The position numbers and the translations under genes were made by a program. Shown in pieces: positions 17,419-25,476 of a stretch of DNA of 64,000 nucleotides. The stretch's first letter is position 1. Each line of letters opens with the position of its first letter. Origin of the DNA: Acidithiobacillus ferrianus (GTDB lineage Bacteria > Pseudomonadota > Gammaproteobacteria > Acidithiobacillales > Acidithiobacillaceae); assembly GCF_010378095.1 (NCBI RefSeq), contig NZ_WNJL01000040.1, positions 1-64,000 on the forward strand, read 5' to 3'. The notes beneath the pieces are model-generated. The model did no database searches. It was not told where the DNA came from and saw nothing but the letters and a program-made list of their open reading frames with translations.

Positions 17419-17739
17419 CTAGATATGCCATAGACGGCACCACCAGTCCGGCTCTACAGGGACATCCAGTTCCGGCAGGTCACACCAGCGGCGGTGGTTG
17501 AGATAATACATACACTCCTGACAGCGCTGTTGATCTTCCCCCATGGGATAATCCGTAAAACCGCCGATCACCAGTTTTTTCTCCAGAACCGATCCCGCCT
17601 CTTCGCGGATACGCTGCAGCAATTGTGCGAATGCATTACTGTCTTCGGGAAATGGGGTGATCTCCGTCTCCAGCCCCGCTTTGAGCATGCTGGCGATTTG
17701 TGCCCGTAATACGTCCTCTCCATTTGCCATGTGATTCAT
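17419..17739 (-). CDS. Four-cysteine (HiPIP-like motif) hydrogenase accessory protein, copy 1
   Basis: A 106-residue paralogue of the next gene, with the same C-terminal block: CQECMYYLNHRRWC, LPEL, P-V-x-P-D-W-W-C-R-L-W-H-I, spaced C-x2-C-x9-C-x14-C. The N-terminal half (AQIASMLKAGLETEITPFPED) also aligns with copy 2 (RAQVEKLLHAGLRSEVEP), so the two arose by tandem duplication. No signal peptide is present. It follows hupL after a 91-base gap that holds a strong hairpin. A metal or iron-sulfur centre is inferred from the cysteines; I know of no assigned function. Confidence 0.7.
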   Translation of the reverse strand: MNHMANGEDVLRAQIASMLKAGLETEITPFPEDSNAFAQLLQRIREEAGSVLEKKLVIGGFTDYPMGEDQQRCQECMYYLNHRRWCDLPELDVPVEPDWWCRLWHI

Positions 17740-17781
17740 GATGACCCTGCCTTTCCCAATTCAAGCGGCTGAATTTTTGCA

Positions 17782-17818
17782 GGGTCGGATACCGCGGCTT
17801 GATATCCGACCCTTTTTT
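17782..17818. terminator. Perfect 10-bp hairpin after hupL, with a T run on the + strand
   Basis: GGGTCGGATA (17782-17791) and TATCCGACCC (17803-17812) are exact inverted repeats around an 11-base loop, followed on the + strand by six T. As a rho-independent terminator it points along +, against the genes here. On the hup message it lies 12 bases past the hupL stop, after a run of A, and more likely serves as a 3' stabiliser or partial attenuator between hupSL and the accessory genes. Confidence 0.6.
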
Positions 17819-17830
17819 GAACCCTGTGGC

Positions 17831-19429
17831 TCAGGCAGTACGGAAGCGCGCGAGCTCCTTGCCGGACTTAGCGTCATGGGCATGCACCGTGCAGACCAGA
17901 CAGGAGTCAAACGAACGGGCCACATGCCCGACCTCCACCGGATCCGCCGGATTCGCGATGGGCGTGCCAACCAAAGCCTCTTCGATGGGACCACGACCAC
18001 CCTGCGCATCATGGGGACCCACATTCCATGTGGTGGGCGCAATGATCTGGTAATTACTGATCTTGCCACCCTTCACCTCAATCCAGTGCGCCAGGGCCCC
18101 GCGCATGGCCTCCGTGGCACCCCACCCCTGCCCGTCCCGCTCCCTGGGCTTGATATAGAAGGGCTCATTCAGGCGGAACTCACGCAAACAGTGTTCGATC
18201 TGGCGATAAACCTTCACCGCCTCATGCATCCGTGCGAAATGCCGCAACCACAGACTGGGTCCCATTTTCTTGTAGACGTCCAGAATGAAGGGGTCGGAAT
18301 GCTGCCAGGGTTCGCCCAGGTCGCCGCCGGCGATCAGTTGACGGGAGAGGGGGCCAGCCTCCAGCCGCCCCAACTGCTCATGGGCGACTTCCGTACACCA
18401 GGTATATGCTCCGTTGAAGTCCCGATCATTGGACTGCATCGGCTTGGTGGTCCGGTTGAAGGGATGGACGGGATTGTTTCCCTCATCGTACCAGCCGTGG
18501 GTCGTCGATTCACGGGTGAAGGACTGGTTCATCGGATGGAACTTGTCGGCCTTCGCGTCGTAAACACCGCCCTTCATGACGACCGACTGCTGCCTGGTGT
18601 CGATAGTCGGATGCTGATAGCGGTCCTCATGAGGAATATAGCCCCAGGAGACGTATTTACCCAACCCCGCGCCAAATTTCATCAGCCCGATGTCCTCGCT
18701 GATCCGATAATACATCCCCAGGTCGGAATTGGCGTGTTCCGGGCGTTCGTTCAGCCACGTCATGAAATCGTCATAGGACTTGATCTGCTCATAACGCTCC
18801 ATCGAACACCCCAACCATACCGGCTCCAGCCAGTTGGTACGGAAGTACTCCAGTATGGACCAGGAACGTGTGACGTCGGACAGGGTAGGCGCACACATGA
18901 CGCCGCCGGGAACCATGTAGCTGGAATGCGGCCACTGCCCACCGAAGAGCGCATAGATTTCTACGGGCTTGCCGGAAACCGTCACGCCGATTTCGTAATT
19001 GGCACCGGTAAACGGGGCGTAACGCCTGACCGCCTCATCGTAGAACTTACCGTGCCGGTAGTTCTCATTCACCATATCGATCATGAACAATCCATAATGA
19101 TGACGCGGCATACTTTGCAGGCTTTCCACAAGCTGACCGATGTTTCTGGCCAGGATGGCGTTGCGCGGCACTTCCGCCTGCCAGGCCGTGTCTAGCGCCC
19201 AGGCGGCACAGGTCAGATGGGAGGCGCCGCAAATACCACAGGCACGCGGTGTCACCACCAGTCCCGCCTGCGGGTCCTTGTCCCTTAAAATGACCTCGAA
19301 GCCACGGAACAATTCAGCTTGCGTGTACGCTTCGACCACCACGCCGTCCCGAATATCCACGCGCACATCCAGATCCCCCTCAACCCGTCCGACCGGGCTG
19401 ATATCCAGTGTCTGTACGGCTGTTGCCAT
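17831..19429 (-). CDS. hupL: Uptake [NiFe] hydrogenase large subunit
   Basis: The 532-residue large subunit carries the NiFe active site. The N-terminal L1 motif is RACGICGASH (about residue 62) and the C-terminal L2 motif is DSCLVCTVHAHD, followed by a 13-residue tail that the M52 protease should remove. PVGRVEGDLDV near the start and the histidine-rich central segments are normal. With hupS it oxidises H2. L2 form, length and the cytosolic partner point to the Group 2 uptake class. The gene follows hupS after 50 bases and is followed by a stable hairpin and accessory genes. Confidence 0.96.
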   Translation of the reverse strand: MATAVQTLDISPVGRVEGDLDVRVDIRDGVVVEAYTQAELFRGFEVILRDKDPQAGLVVTPRACGICGASHLTCAAWALDTAWQAEVPRNAILARNIGQLVESLQSMPRHHYGLFMIDMVNENYRHGKFYDEAVRRYAPFTGANYEIGVTVSGKPVEIYALFGGQWPHSSYMVPGGVMCAPTLSDVTRSWSILEYFRTNWLEPVWLGCSMERYEQIKSYDDFMTWLNERPEHANSDLGMYYRISEDIGLMKFGAGLGKYVSWGYIPHEDRYQHPTIDTRQQSVVMKGGVYDAKADKFHPMNQSFTRESTTHGWYDEGNNPVHPFNRTTKPMQSNDRDFNGAYTWCTEVAHEQLGRLEAGPLSRQLIAGGDLGEPWQHSDPFILDVYKKMGPSLWLRHFARMHEAVKVYRQIEHCLREFRLNEPFYIKPRERDGQGWGATEAMRGALAHWIEVKGGKISNYQIIAPTTWNVGPHDAQGGRGPIEEALVGTPIANPADPVEVGHVARSFDSCLVCTVHAHDAKSGKELARFRTA

Positions 19430-19479
19430 GTCGATATCTCCTCAAATATGCAATAAACAGATATGGGTCGCCCGCCGCC

Positions 19480-20442
19480 TCAGATCACGAAGATGTCTTT
19501 TTCGGCCCAGGCCGGCGAAGCACTCTTGGCGGCTGCCGTAAGTTTGATATAGGCGGATTTGTCCACACCCTCGGGCAGCTCTTTCGGCACCCCCATCATG
19601 GTCTGGGTTTTGAACACACTGCCCGGTGCCAGATCGAAGAAGGGGAACTCCGGCTCGGTACAACCCAGACAGGGCATCCCCGCCCGCGTTTTGGAAGACT
19701 GCCGGTTCCACAAGATGCGGTTACAGGGCGAATGGGTCATCGGACCACGACAGCCCAGGTCATAGAAGAGGCAGCCTTTGCGCTGTCCGAATTCCGTGGC
19801 AGAAACCTTGTAGGCGAAGTGCATATTGCGGGTGCACCCCGTCTGGGTGAAGCTCTTGAAAAACGTCTTGGGACGCTGCAGGTCGTCCAGTTCCAGCTCT
19901 CCGGCGCGACCCGTCGCCACGGCGACCAGCACCTGGGTCACCCAATCCGGATGGGCAGGGCAACCGGGGATGTTGATGACAGGGAGGCCGGCCTTGCTCT
20001 TGAAATTCGCACCCAGGAAACCGCCATGCTGCTTCTTGAGGAACTGGAGTCCTTTGGAATCACTGGGGTTCGGGGCTGTCGCCGGGATCCCTCCCCATGT
20101 CGCGCAATCCCCCAGGGCCACCACAAACTGGGCGGCGGCCGTCAATTCCTTCACCCAATCTTTCATCGGGCGACCAGCAAAGCGATTCCAGGTACCCGTA
20201 CCATTGGGGGCGTTGACTACGGTACCCTCGAAAACAAAGATATCCAGGGGAATTGCCCCAGAAACGCAGTCCCGCAGCAACTTCTGAACATTCTCCCCCA
20301 TGTCCATCCCGAGGGAAGGCTGCCAGAGCACATTGATACCAAAATCCGTCACCAGGTCGCAGGCGCTCGGTTCCTCCGCATTGAGAAAAGACATGGTATT
20401 TCCAGAACAGGCTCCACCCTGGAGCCAAAGCATGTTCGCCAT
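19480..20442 (-). CDS. hupS: Uptake [NiFe] hydrogenase small subunit
   Basis: This 320-residue small subunit carries the electron-transferring iron-sulfur clusters. The proximal cluster begins with LWLQGGACSGNT at the very N-terminus; further cysteines lie in GDCATWGG, PGCPAHPDW, and the medial/distal set (TQTGCTRN, GCLFYDLGCRGP, SPCNR, MPCLGCTEP). No Tat signal peptide precedes the first motif and no C-terminal anchor is seen, as in cytosolic Group 2 enzymes. The start at 20442 is fixed by AGAGGAGG upstream; a 17-codon extension of the frame is rejected for that reason. A -24/-12 promoter is proposed about 50 bases upstream. Confidence 0.96.
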   Translation of the reverse strand: MANMLWLQGGACSGNTMSFLNAEEPSACDLVTDFGINVLWQPSLGMDMGENVQKLLRDCVSGAIPLDIFVFEGTVVNAPNGTGTWNRFAGRPMKDWVKELTAAAQFVVALGDCATWGGIPATAPNPSDSKGLQFLKKQHGGFLGANFKSKAGLPVINIPGCPAHPDWVTQVLVAVATGRAGELELDDLQRPKTFFKSFTQTGCTRNMHFAYKVSATEFGQRKGCLFYDLGCRGPMTHSPCNRILWNRQSSKTRAGMPCLGCTEPEFPFFDLAPGSVFKTQTMMGVPKELPEGVDKSAYIKLTAAAKSASPAWAEKDIFVI

Positions 20443-20493
20443 CGTCGTGACCTCCTCTAAAATGGTCATAATGGGTACCACGCAAAGCACCAA

Positions 20494-20508
20494 GCAGAAA
20501 TGATGCCA
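20494..20508 (-). promoter_or_regulatory. Predicted sigma-54 (-24/-12) promoter of hupSL
   Basis: The minus strand reads TGGCATCATTTCTGC. The invariant GG and GC are separated by exactly ten bases, and eight of eleven consensus positions of TGGCACG-N4-TTGC match. Transcription would begin near 20483, leaving a 40-base leader with the AGAGGAGG site. A sigma-54 activator is encoded divergently just upstream, which supports the call. Confidence 0.55.
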
Positions 20509-20536
20509 AATAATTATCTAGTTAATAAACAAAATA

Positions 20537-20574
20537 TTGGCGCAGAACAACCGGATAGGCTTGCGTCATTGCAA
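20537..20574. promoter_or_regulatory. Two TTG-N8-CAA dyads between hupS and the activator gene
   Basis: TTGGCGCAGAACAA (20537-20550) and TTGCGTCATTGCAA (20561-20574) share the TTG-N8-CAA pattern. They start 24 bases apart, about two helical turns, and the second is a perfect TTGC-N6-GCAA palindrome. They lie about 55-90 bases upstream of the proposed hupSL start, a suitable place for an activator. HupR/HoxA proteins are known to prefer TTG-CAA type dyads, though with a shorter spacer in Rhodobacter. Confidence 0.4.
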
Positions 20575-20590
20575 AGAAAGTTAATATACT
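20561..20590 (+). promoter_or_regulatory. Possible sigma-70 promoter of the activator gene
   Basis: TTGCGT (20561-20566) and TATACT (20585-20590) are 18 bases apart, about 33 bases before the activator's ATG. The -35 box lies within the TTGCGTCATTGCAA palindrome, so the regulator could control its own synthesis by binding there. Confidence 0.35.
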
Positions 20591-20623
20591 TTATGCATAC
20601 TTCCTTTTCACACAGGGATACAC

Positions 20624-22072
20624 ATGGGAGCAACCCATCGTGGGGTTCCAGCTATTTTGTTAGCCTTGACGGATGTGCAGGAAGCCCGCAACCTGAGCTG
20701 GGCGCTGTCCATGCAATATGAATGCATCACGGTGTCCAGTGGCGTCGAGGCACTAGCTCTAGCCGGCACCCATCATGTGGACGTCATTATCTGCGACGCG
20801 CAACTGGAGGATATGTCGGGTACCCAGTGCCTCTTTGACTTTCGCACCCGGCAACCGACAGCGATAAGATTCCTGTGTGGTCTGGGTACAGACTCCAGCG
20901 AGTTTGCCGACGCCCTGCACGTGGCCGCCGTTTACGAATACCTGCGCAAGCCCCTGTTCCCGGAGCTGGTGGCCCTGAGCCTGAAGCGGGCTCTGGAATA
21001 CCGTGAAATCTCCCGCGAACATCGCCAACTCACCCGTGATTTATCCAGGCAACTGAAATCCAAGGTACAGGACGCTGCCCAGGATTCAGACCAACTGCCA
21101 CACCAGTTCGACGAACTATTCTTCTGCAGCCACGCCATGACCAAAATATGCAATCTGGCGAAGCATGCCGCAGCCACTGATTTACCCATACTGATCTATG
21201 GTGAGACAGGCACTGGGAAAGAATTGCTCGCGCGCGGCATTCATTACCACAGCCATCGCCGCCAACAGATATTTCTCGCCCAAAACTGCGGCGGCGTACC
21301 TGCAGAATTGCTCCAGTCGGAATTATTTGGACACCGTCGCGGCGCTTATACCGGGGCGCTGAGTGAACGTCTCGGCCTGTTCTCCGCGGCGGATGGCGGC
21401 ACGGTCCTGTTGGATGAAATAGAAGACATGTCCGTCTCCTTGCAGGCCAATTTGCTCCGGTTTCTGCAATCCGGCGAAGTGAAACCACTCGGCAGTGATA
21501 AAACGCATTATTCCGATGTACGGATTATCGCCGTCACCAATGTACCGCTCGACCAACTGGTGGAGCAGGGCAATTTCCGACAGGATTTGTATTATCGTTT
21601 AAAAGGTCTTGAAATCAATATCCCGCCACTGCGTGAACGACCGGAAGACATTGAATTGCTTGCCGAACATTTTGCCAGGCAATTTGCCATGAGCCTGGGT
21701 AAATCCTATGCCGGCATCGATCATGAGGCATTGAATATTTTGCGCCAATATCCATTCCCGGGAAATGTGCGGGAGCTGGAAAATGAAATTCGCCGGACCG
21801 TGGCGCTCGCCCCATCGGGGCAGGCGATCACCGGGGACCGGTTTTCCGATACGATTGTAAACTACCGAAAGAAAGAGCCGGAACAACCTGGGCCGGCAAT
21901 AGCAGGCGGGACATTAAAAGAACATACAGAAAGTCTGGAACGTGACCTGGTCATCTCCGCACTGAAACGGTTCCATGGCAATCAAAGCCGTGCCGCCGAG
22001 GCGCTCGGCCTCTCCCGGGTGGGCCTGGCCAACAAAATCAAGCGTTACGCCATTGACATAGAGGTAGCCTGA
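20624..22072 (+). CDS. Sigma-54-dependent response-regulator-type activator (HoxA/HupR-like)
   Basis: The 482-residue protein has receiver, AAA+ and DNA-binding domains. The receiver keeps the phospho-site Asp58 (VIICDAQL) and Lys109 (LRKP) but lacks the usual acidic pair near the N-terminus (ILLALTDVQ). The AAA+ domain has Walker A GETGTGKE (193-200), the sigma-54 contact loop as GAYTGA (240-245; usually GAFTGA) and Walker B GGTVLLDEIED. A Fis-type helix-turn-helix ends the protein (NQSRAAEALGLSRVGLANKIKRY). It is divergent from hupSL, whose promoter appears to be of the -24/-12 type, so it most likely activates the hydrogenase operon. No histidine kinase gene is seen nearby. Confidence 0.88.
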   Translation: MGATHRGVPAILLALTDVQEARNLSWALSMQYECITVSSGVEALALAGTHHVDVIICDAQLEDMSGTQCLFDFRTRQPTAIRFLCGLGTDSSEFADALHVAAVYEYLRKPLFPELVALSLKRALEYREISREHRQLTRDLSRQLKSKVQDAAQDSDQLPHQFDELFFCSHAMTKICNLAKHAAATDLPILIYGETGTGKELLARGIHYHSHRRQQIFLAQNCGGVPAELLQSELFGHRRGAYTGALSERLGLFSAADGGTVLLDEIEDMSVSLQANLLRFLQSGEVKPLGSDKTHYSDVRIIAVTNVPLDQLVEQGNFRQDLYYRLKGLEINIPPLRERPEDIELLAEHFARQFAMSLGKSYAGIDHEALNILRQYPFPGNVRELENEIRRTVALAPSGQAITGDRFSDTIVNYRKKEPEQPGPAIAGGTLKEHTESLERDLVISALKRFHGNQSRAAEALGLSRVGLANKIKRYAIDIEVA

Positions 22073-22128
22073 TGGAAATGCTGACCTATCGTAGCTACAG
22101 GCCAACCGGCCCGTCTGAGTAGCAGACC

Positions 22129-22255
22129 ATGAACCTGCAGCAGCTTCGTTTCATCTGCGCGGTGGTACGCCAGAACTTCAATGCGTTGGCCGCGGCCGAC
22201 AGCCTGTACACCTCTCAACCTGGGGTAAGCAAACAGATTCAACTCCTGGAAGATG
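22129..22255 (+). pseudogene. Truncated CysB-like LysR regulator (N-terminus only)
   Basis: The first 42 residues are a typical LysR helix-turn-helix of the CysB/Cbl type (MNLQQLRFICAVVR, AAADSLYTSQPGVSKQIQLLEDEI). After codon 42 the sequence changes abruptly to an IS66-type transposase fragment on the other strand. The effector-binding domain of about 250 residues is missing and not found elsewhere in the window. The relic probably marks an insertion followed by deletion. Confidence 0.7.
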
Positions 22256-22261
22256 AGATCA

Positions 22262-22505
22262 GCGTCGTCGTAATGCGGTCATTCTCAGCAATCACCAGAC
22301 GTTCCAGCATCTCCCGTTTCGTGATGCCTGAGCTCTTGTGACCCTTCTGCCCGCCCTTGGGGTGCTGTCCCGCCTGGCGCAGGGATTTAGGGGCGGGTTT
22401 ACGCAGACCATCTGAGGAAGACAGCTTGCTAGAATTATGGCTGTCTTTGGCTAGGCGGACTTCGAGTGCAGTAATGCGTGACTTCAATTCCGCGTTATCC
22501 GCGAG
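22262..22505 (-). mobile_element. IS66-family transposase relic (N-terminal part)
   Basis: The minus strand reads LADNAELKSRITALEVRLAKDSHNSS, then a SDGLRKPAPKSLRQAGQ segment and GGQKGHKSSG. This is the leucine-zipper and basic linker region at the start of IS66-type TnpC proteins. Only about 80 residues remain; the catalytic domain and accessory tnpA/tnpB are absent. It abuts the truncated cysB-like gene. Confidence 0.65.
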
Positions 22506-22664
22506 AAGAAAAAAGATAGTTATTTTCCTGCTAGGGTTGAGTGATGATCCTATTCCCGCGATTGGATAGGGTCGAAAATAGTTGAAGGCCCCTATATCTG
22601 TAAGGGTTTCCGGTATAATGCTCTCGACGAAAAGATTCACCTGCCGGGAGATTTACAGGAGGGG

Positions 22665-23104
22665 CCGATGCAGAAAATGGCACGAACCGTGCTCCTTTCA
22701 ATCTGGCCGCGACGGAAGAATCCATGATGGCACAATCGGGGCTGGTGTTATTGGGCGAGTTTGCCCAAGGTGGGGGTCTGCATCGCTGGCTGGAGCGGGA
22801 GATGCCCAAACCCGGCGGTGGCCATAGAACATGTGCCGCCGCTGATGCTGACCGGCGGCGGCCGATCTCTTCAATTACTGCGAAGAGACCGGCAGGACCT
22901 TCGCCATCGGCGGCAGGGTGATCGCCATCGTGCGTTGACGGTTGTTCCAGGTGCCGGGCCGACTCATCCGCCATGCCGGTGTCTGGGTCCTGAAGGTGGC
23001 CGCCACCTTTGCCGAAGACGTGGCGAACATTCGTGCTCGCGGCTACGCCACGCTCCACGAACTGGCCCCCCTGAATGCTCCTTTGTACCGCCCACCGTCC
23101 CATT
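22665..23104 (+). mobile_element. Degenerate transposase relic (IS1380-like)
   Basis: A first frame (MMAQSGLVLLGEFAQGGGLHRWLEREMPKP) continues after a frameshift as VPPLMLTGGGRSLQ. A large deletion then joins it to a C-terminal piece (FNYCEETGRTFAIGG, an in-frame TGA, then VPGRLIRHAGVWVLKVA) ending at 23104. The pattern resembles IS1380-type transposases, but the family call is tentative. The element is clearly dead. Confidence 0.5.
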
Positions 23105-23563
23105 GAACGCCTTCGGCGCGGTAGATCTGCGCCTGCACTCCGCATTGGTGCCTGTATGGTCCCCAGCCATAGGGCGAGAAATCGCCCAACGACTGAATAT
23201 TCTCAGAAAATAACACATCTCACGGCTAAATCACCCCTCGCGTACCCGTCATGCGACACTTCAAGGCCAGCCTCCAACATCAATCGCAGAAGGGGGAAGG
23301 GCCGGAGTTGAAAGCAGTGAGAATGGGCCGAAAAGCCCGGCCGGCCCGGTCAGAAAGTGGAAAGCCTCTTCCTTTTCCTTATGGGGAATCTTGAGCCTCA
23401 TCCCGTTTTCCAAAGGGAGTTTTTCAACAGAACAGTCTGAAAGCGCCATTTGCCGATGCTGATAAGGTTTTGCGGTGTCCGGGGCGTATGTGTCGCCGGC
23501 ATGGCAAACTGGCGATGCGAAAGTCGAAGCTGCAGGAGTGGCTGATGGCTGGATATCCATATC
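23105..23563. other. No gene seen between the transposase relic and the PLD fragment
   Basis: Short open frames exist on both strands, but none has a ribosome-binding site, family motif or consistent codon use. I read this as decayed intergenic DNA left from element insertions and deletions. Confidence 0.5.
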
Positions 23564-23734
23564 TTATCCGTGATGGTGCCACCAATCTTTGACCTTATCC
23601 GTGAACCGGCGCTCGTGTTCCGGGTGGATGGCGACATCCTCACTGGCCAGACGCCAGTCCTGATCAAATTGCGTCCGTAACTGTGCGACCTCACCGCCAT
23701 GCAAGATCAGCCCCATTTCGCGGTTTTCCTCTTC
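23564..23734 (-). pseudogene. C-terminal fragment of the split phospholipase-D-family gene
   Basis: From 23734 the frame reads EEENREMGLIL, then HGGEVAQLRTQFDQDW, and ends at 23564. The NRExGLIL-to-FxxDW pattern is what directly follows the second HxK motif in phospholipase-D-family proteins. The matching N-terminal part lies on the same strand at 27815-28630, and its last residues (FIGSENYSVSSLN) are exactly where this fragment would continue. The two pieces are therefore one gene cut by the intervening 4.1 kb. Confidence 0.7.
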
Positions 23735-24141
23735 TTATTCGAAAATTATACATAATTCACTTGTAGTTAGACATAATATTAATAATAACAATATGATAAC
23801 ATATGTCATAAAGTTATGTTTTTTTACATATTTCTACATAGTTTCTCGGTGTTCCGCACTGCCATCTCTCGGTGTCGGCCTTATTGTCGCTCACCTGCAT
23901 GGGGCGGCAGTTTTGGACCATATCTGTCAAACAGCGCTGGCGATTGGCCAGTTTTCAGCAGAAATCAGCGTCTGGATTACTCACCTTTGAAAACATAAGT
24001 GTATTGCTAATATACGAAATATTTCATTGGTTCGATGATTAATATTCGAGATATGGGGTGATAAAAACCTGATGCTGACAGATGGCAAACGAATGACACT
24101 GATTAACACTCGATTGCCAAATGCACTGTATGGTGCCTGCT
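23735..24141. other. AT-rich end of the inserted segment, no gene
   Basis: This stretch of about 400 bases lies between the PLD C-terminal fragment and the pentapeptide gene. It is AT-rich at its outer end (23735-23850). The small frames present show no recognisable motif or good ribosome-binding site. It probably holds one terminus of the insertion; I could not define clean terminal repeats. Confidence 0.4.
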
Positions 24142-24714
24142 CTACCGAATCGTTAAATGATACCTACGTAAGAGCATTAATGCACTATCAATCGACATTA
24201 CTGCATAAGAAATATCATTTTTTTCTGGTGAAATATTGAAATTTAGGACATCGGTCATATCCGCATAGTTAAGTTTGCATTCTTCAAACTCGGCATGGAA
24301 GAGATCGCTTCCATAAAACGACGAACGAGTGAGATCGCAATTCTGGAAAAATGCATCTCGAAGGAGGCACTGTATAAATTCAAGGCCTGAGAGGTTGTTG
24401 TTGCTAAAAACATTATAGTCAAGCCTGCATTTGTTGAATGCTAGTTTTAATGGAGATGAGACATCAACCCAGTTGAGGCCAAGCAGTTTGCATTCAATGA
24501 AACGTGCATCAATGAAATGGGAATACCCCAACGTTACATTGCTCGCATCGCACTCAACGAATTCGCAATAATCGAATTGACACTGACGCAGTTTTGCTCC
24601 TAAAAAATTGCACTTAATAAATTTACAGGAAAAGAAACTCCAATCGACGATCTTCTTCTCAGCAAGGTCCAGCTCGAAAATCTCCCGGTGTTCAAGATGG
24701 CGAATTCTTTTCAT
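24142..24714 (-). CDS. Pentapeptide-repeat immunity protein (McbG/Qnr-like)
   Basis: The 190-residue protein is almost entirely a pentapeptide-repeat helix with central Phe or Leu every five residues (CKFIKCNFLGAKLRQCQFDY, CDLTRSSFYGSDLFHAEF, CKLNYADM). Proteins of this shape, such as McbG and Qnr, mimic DNA and shield DNA gyrase from microcin B17 or quinolones. Length matches McbG (187 residues), including a non-repeat tail (FNISPEKNDI...MLLRRY). It is the last gene of an mcbD-E-F-G-like set and 45 bases downstream of the ABC ATPase. The frame is intact, so an immunity function could survive although the toxin genes are gone. Confidence 0.8.
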   Translation of the reverse strand: MKRIRHLEHREIFELDLAEKKIVDWSFFSCKFIKCNFLGAKLRQCQFDYCEFVECDASNVTLGYSHFIDARFIECKLLGLNWVDVSSPLKLAFNKCRLDYNVFSNNNLSGLEFIQCLLRDAFFQNCDLTRSSFYGSDLFHAEFEECKLNYADMTDVLNFNISPEKNDISYAVMSIDSALMLLRRYHLTIR

Positions 24715-24759
24715 GATCGCGACTTGCCTTTTTAGTAATTACAAAAGAAATTATTAGAT

Positions 24760-25476
24760 TTAATCAACTACAGTCGCCTTAATGAAAGCTTCATCTGGAG
24801 AGGTAGAGTCAAATCGATTCATGAAATCCTGCATGTTATTAAATCTATGAATGCCAGATTTCTGGAGAAAATAAAAGTGATCAGTATTGGCACCTATTTC
24901 GTCTAGGATATGCGAGGAAACAATAATGGTATACCCGACGTTCTTCATCTCCTTTATGCACTGCCAAATGAGATAGCGATACTGAACATCGACGCCTGCT
25001 GTCGGCTCATCAAGGATAAATAGCGACTTTTTACAAATGGCTAGCATTGCTGCTGTCGCGAACCAACGCTTTTCACCATAGCTGCATATTCCCGATCGGT
25101 GATTCTTAATTTCTTCGTAGCGCCGCAGCATAGGTTTCGGCCATAAACTAGCTAGGCGTGAAGATGCTTGATGAGTGCTTATCCCCTGAAAACAAGACAT
25201 CATTTCCAGCACTTCTTTGATACGCAACGCAGGTGGAAGAGTAACAACTTGGGGTAAATAAGCGATGTCATCTGCCTCGATATTGATCAGCAATTTTCCA
25301 CTTGTTGGTGTAATAGAACCAGTAATCAAATCGAACAATGTAGTTTTTCCAGCCCCGTTCTCGCCCAACAGGCCAATAATGTAGCCGCGATTAAAAGAGA
25401 ACGAAATGCTATTCAGTATGTTATTTGTGGAGTACTTGAATGTTAGGTCTTTTCCATTGATCATACTGGAGGTCAT
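24760..25476 (-). CDS. ABC-transporter ATPase (McbF-like, peptide antibiotic export/immunity)
   Basis: A 238-residue nucleotide-binding protein with Walker A GENGAGKTTL (about residue 38), a signature helix read as CSYGEKRW in place of LSGGQ, Walker B LFILDEPTAGVD and the switch histidine in SSHILDE. The start at 25476 forms an ATGA overlap with the permease stop and has GGAG nine bases ahead; the 22-codon extension is rejected. With the upstream permease it would form an inner-membrane exporter. In microcin B17 the equivalent McbEF pumps the toxin out and gives immunity. Confidence 0.82.
   Translation of the reverse strand: MTSSMINGKDLTFKYSTNNILNSISFSFNRGYIIGLLGENGAGKTTLFDLITGSITPTSGKLLINIEADDIAYLPQVVTLPPALRIKEVLEMMSCFQGISTHQASSRLASLWPKPMLRRYEEIKNHRSGICSYGEKRWFATAAMLAICKKSLFILDEPTAGVDVQYRYLIWQCIKEMKNVGYTIIVSSHILDEIGANTDHFYFLQKSGIHRFNNMQDFMNRFDSTSPDEAFIKATVVD

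Noticed and set aside
17738..19195. Long + strand open frame opposite hupL (485 codons)
   Set aside because: It is a shadow of the hupL coding frame: no family motif, no ribosome-binding site, and the composition follows the third positions of hupL.
20551..20576. A second -24/-12 element on the + strand (TAGGCTTGCGTCATTGC) for the activator
   Set aside because: GG and GC are separated by 11 bases rather than 10, and the hexamers fit a sigma-70 promoter better.
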